NCBI GenBank assembly: GCA_964645915.1 | Contig: CAZYDH010000001.1 | Location: forward strand, 62,001-126,000 | Source of the DNA: JACNKV01 sp964645915 | GTDB taxonomy: Bacteria; Fidelibacterota; Marinisomatia; Marinisomatales; JACNKV01 | Direction of reading: 5' to 3' | Length of the DNA stretch: 64,000 nt | Shown here: positions 63,496 through 64,000 of the stretch, piece after piece | Layout of the letters: each line of letters starts with the position of its first letter | Position numbering within the stretch: the stretch's first letter is position 1 | The notes under the pieces: model-generated | The model's input: only the letters and a program-made list of their open reading frames with translations | Told to the model about the DNA's origin: nothing | Database searches by the model: none | Translations under genes and position numbers: made by a program

Positions 63496-64000
63496 ATGAG
63501 AAACCTGCTAAATTACCTTTATGGTCTTGAGCGGAAAGGTATTAAAGTTGGATTAAAGCACACCAAAGAATTGTTAAAACGATGTGGAAATCCGGAAAAA
63601 TCTTTTCGGATAATTCATGTGGCTGGAACAAATGGCAAAGGCTCAACATGTGTAATGATTGCAGCAATCCTGCGCGAATATGGATTGAAGGTTGGACTGT
63701 ATACATCTCCACACTTAATCAATTTTAACGAACGAGTTCGCGTAAACAGCACCCCGATTCTTGATGAAGATATAGTGGAATTTGTTCATCGATATCAGGC
63801 GGATATCAAAGAGATCGAGTCCACTTTTTTTGAAACAACGACCGCTTTAGCATTTTCGTATTTTAAAAATTGTAACGTGGATGTTGCTGTTGTTGAAACA
63901 GGGTTAGGCGGACGACTTGATTCAACCAATGTAATTACTCCGGAAATATCCGTTATTACCCCCATCGGGATGGACCATACAGAATTTTTAGGGGATACTT
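63496..64000 (+). CDS. folC: FolC, folylpolyglutamate/dihydrofolate synthase (5' part, cut by window end)
   Basis: The first 168 codons of a Mur-ligase family enzyme that adds glutamate to folate (and usually dihydropteroate). VAGTNGKGST is the P-loop for ATP, followed by GLYTSPHLINFNERVR, and ETGLGGRLDSTN is the Omega-loop region; PIGMDHTEFLGDT reaches the window edge. The frame is open to base 64000 without a stop, and the rest lies outside. The ATG at 63496 is my choice; an in-frame TTG about 18 nt upstream is an alternative. It follows murI by 59 nt on the same strand. Confidence 0.93.
   Translation, partial: MRNLLNYLYGLERKGIKVGLKHTKELLKRCGNPEKSFRIIHVAGTNGKGSTCVMIAAILREYGLKVGLYTSPHLINFNERVRVNSTPILDEDIVEFVHRYQADIKEIESTFFETTTALAFSYFKNCNVDVAVVETGLGGRLDSTNVITPEISVITPIGMDHTEFLGDT

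Overview
The window is one contiguous, gene-dense, AT-rich bacterial chromosome segment from a Gram-negative (diderm) organism of the FCB group. The evidence is three secreted proteins with C-terminal type IX secretion (T9SS) sorting domains (NPFNP-type motifs), a PorV-like outer-membrane protein, a TonB-dependent receptor with an N-terminal carboxypeptidase-regulatory-like domain, several lipoproteins and at least six predicted outer-membrane beta-barrels. My best guess is a marine Candidatus Marinimicrobia (Neomarinimicrobiota/SAR406) type lineage. Bacteroidota or Ignavibacteria relatives are alternatives, and this is inference from gene content, not a phylogeny. I saw no tRNA, rRNA, CRISPR array, insertion sequence or prophage.

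Layout. 1-522: 3' part of an exported protein cut by the window edge. 536-4276 (minus): acyl-CoA hydrolase/CoA-transferase, Smr-domain protein, TPR lipoprotein, MATE transporter. 4445-5545 (plus): PLP enzyme of the D-cysteine desulfhydrase/ACC deaminase family. 5570-18498 (plus): a large envelope-transport locus with two modules, LolA-like carrier + barrel + MMPL/RND exporter, then TetR regulator + barrel + acyltransferase-3 + MacB/Lol-type ABC transporter (ATPase and two FtsX permeases) + second LolA-like carrier + barrel. A CopA-type copper ATPase follows (18535-20763).

20841-36580: a T9SS/TonB island bracketed by two look-alike bidirectional terminators. It has a 1072-residue T9SS cargo on the minus strand and, divergently, a five-gene operon: TonB receptor, T9SS cargo, PorV-like protein, a 1273-residue T9SS cargo with a dead peptidase-like domain, and a TPR lipoprotein. 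The divergent control region holds an imperfect 57-nt tandem repeat and a LacI-type palindrome.

36647-51624 (minus): a run of 16 co-oriented genes reading from enolase, FtsB-like, ProRS and RecO through a cysteine-peptidase-like protein, rhomboid, a MotA plus two MotB proteins, amidohydrolase, SPOUT RNA methyltransferase, CPBP protease, MgtE, a DUF3108-like protein and a small membrane protein to a degenerate dehydroquinase homologue and an M23 lipoprotein. One of the two MotB proteins lacks the proton-binding Asp.

51872-57857: surface polysaccharide genes (FemAB/GNAT-type, Wzx-type flippase, three glycosyltransferases). 58006-58474: two tandem tiny membrane proteins with strong ribosome sites and a leader hairpin. 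58545-61083: a PorV/FadL-like barrel and a helix-hairpin-helix/barrel protein. 61137-64000: N-acetylmuramoyl-L-alanine amidase, glutamate racemase and the start of FolC, cut by the window end.

The best candidates for something undescribed are the MotA/MotB/MotB' motor without flagellar genes, the double LolA-carrier transport locus under a TetR regulator, and the tandem small membrane proteins. Coordinates come from reading frames. Start codons were adjusted where a Shine-Dalgarno match or signal peptide argued for it.
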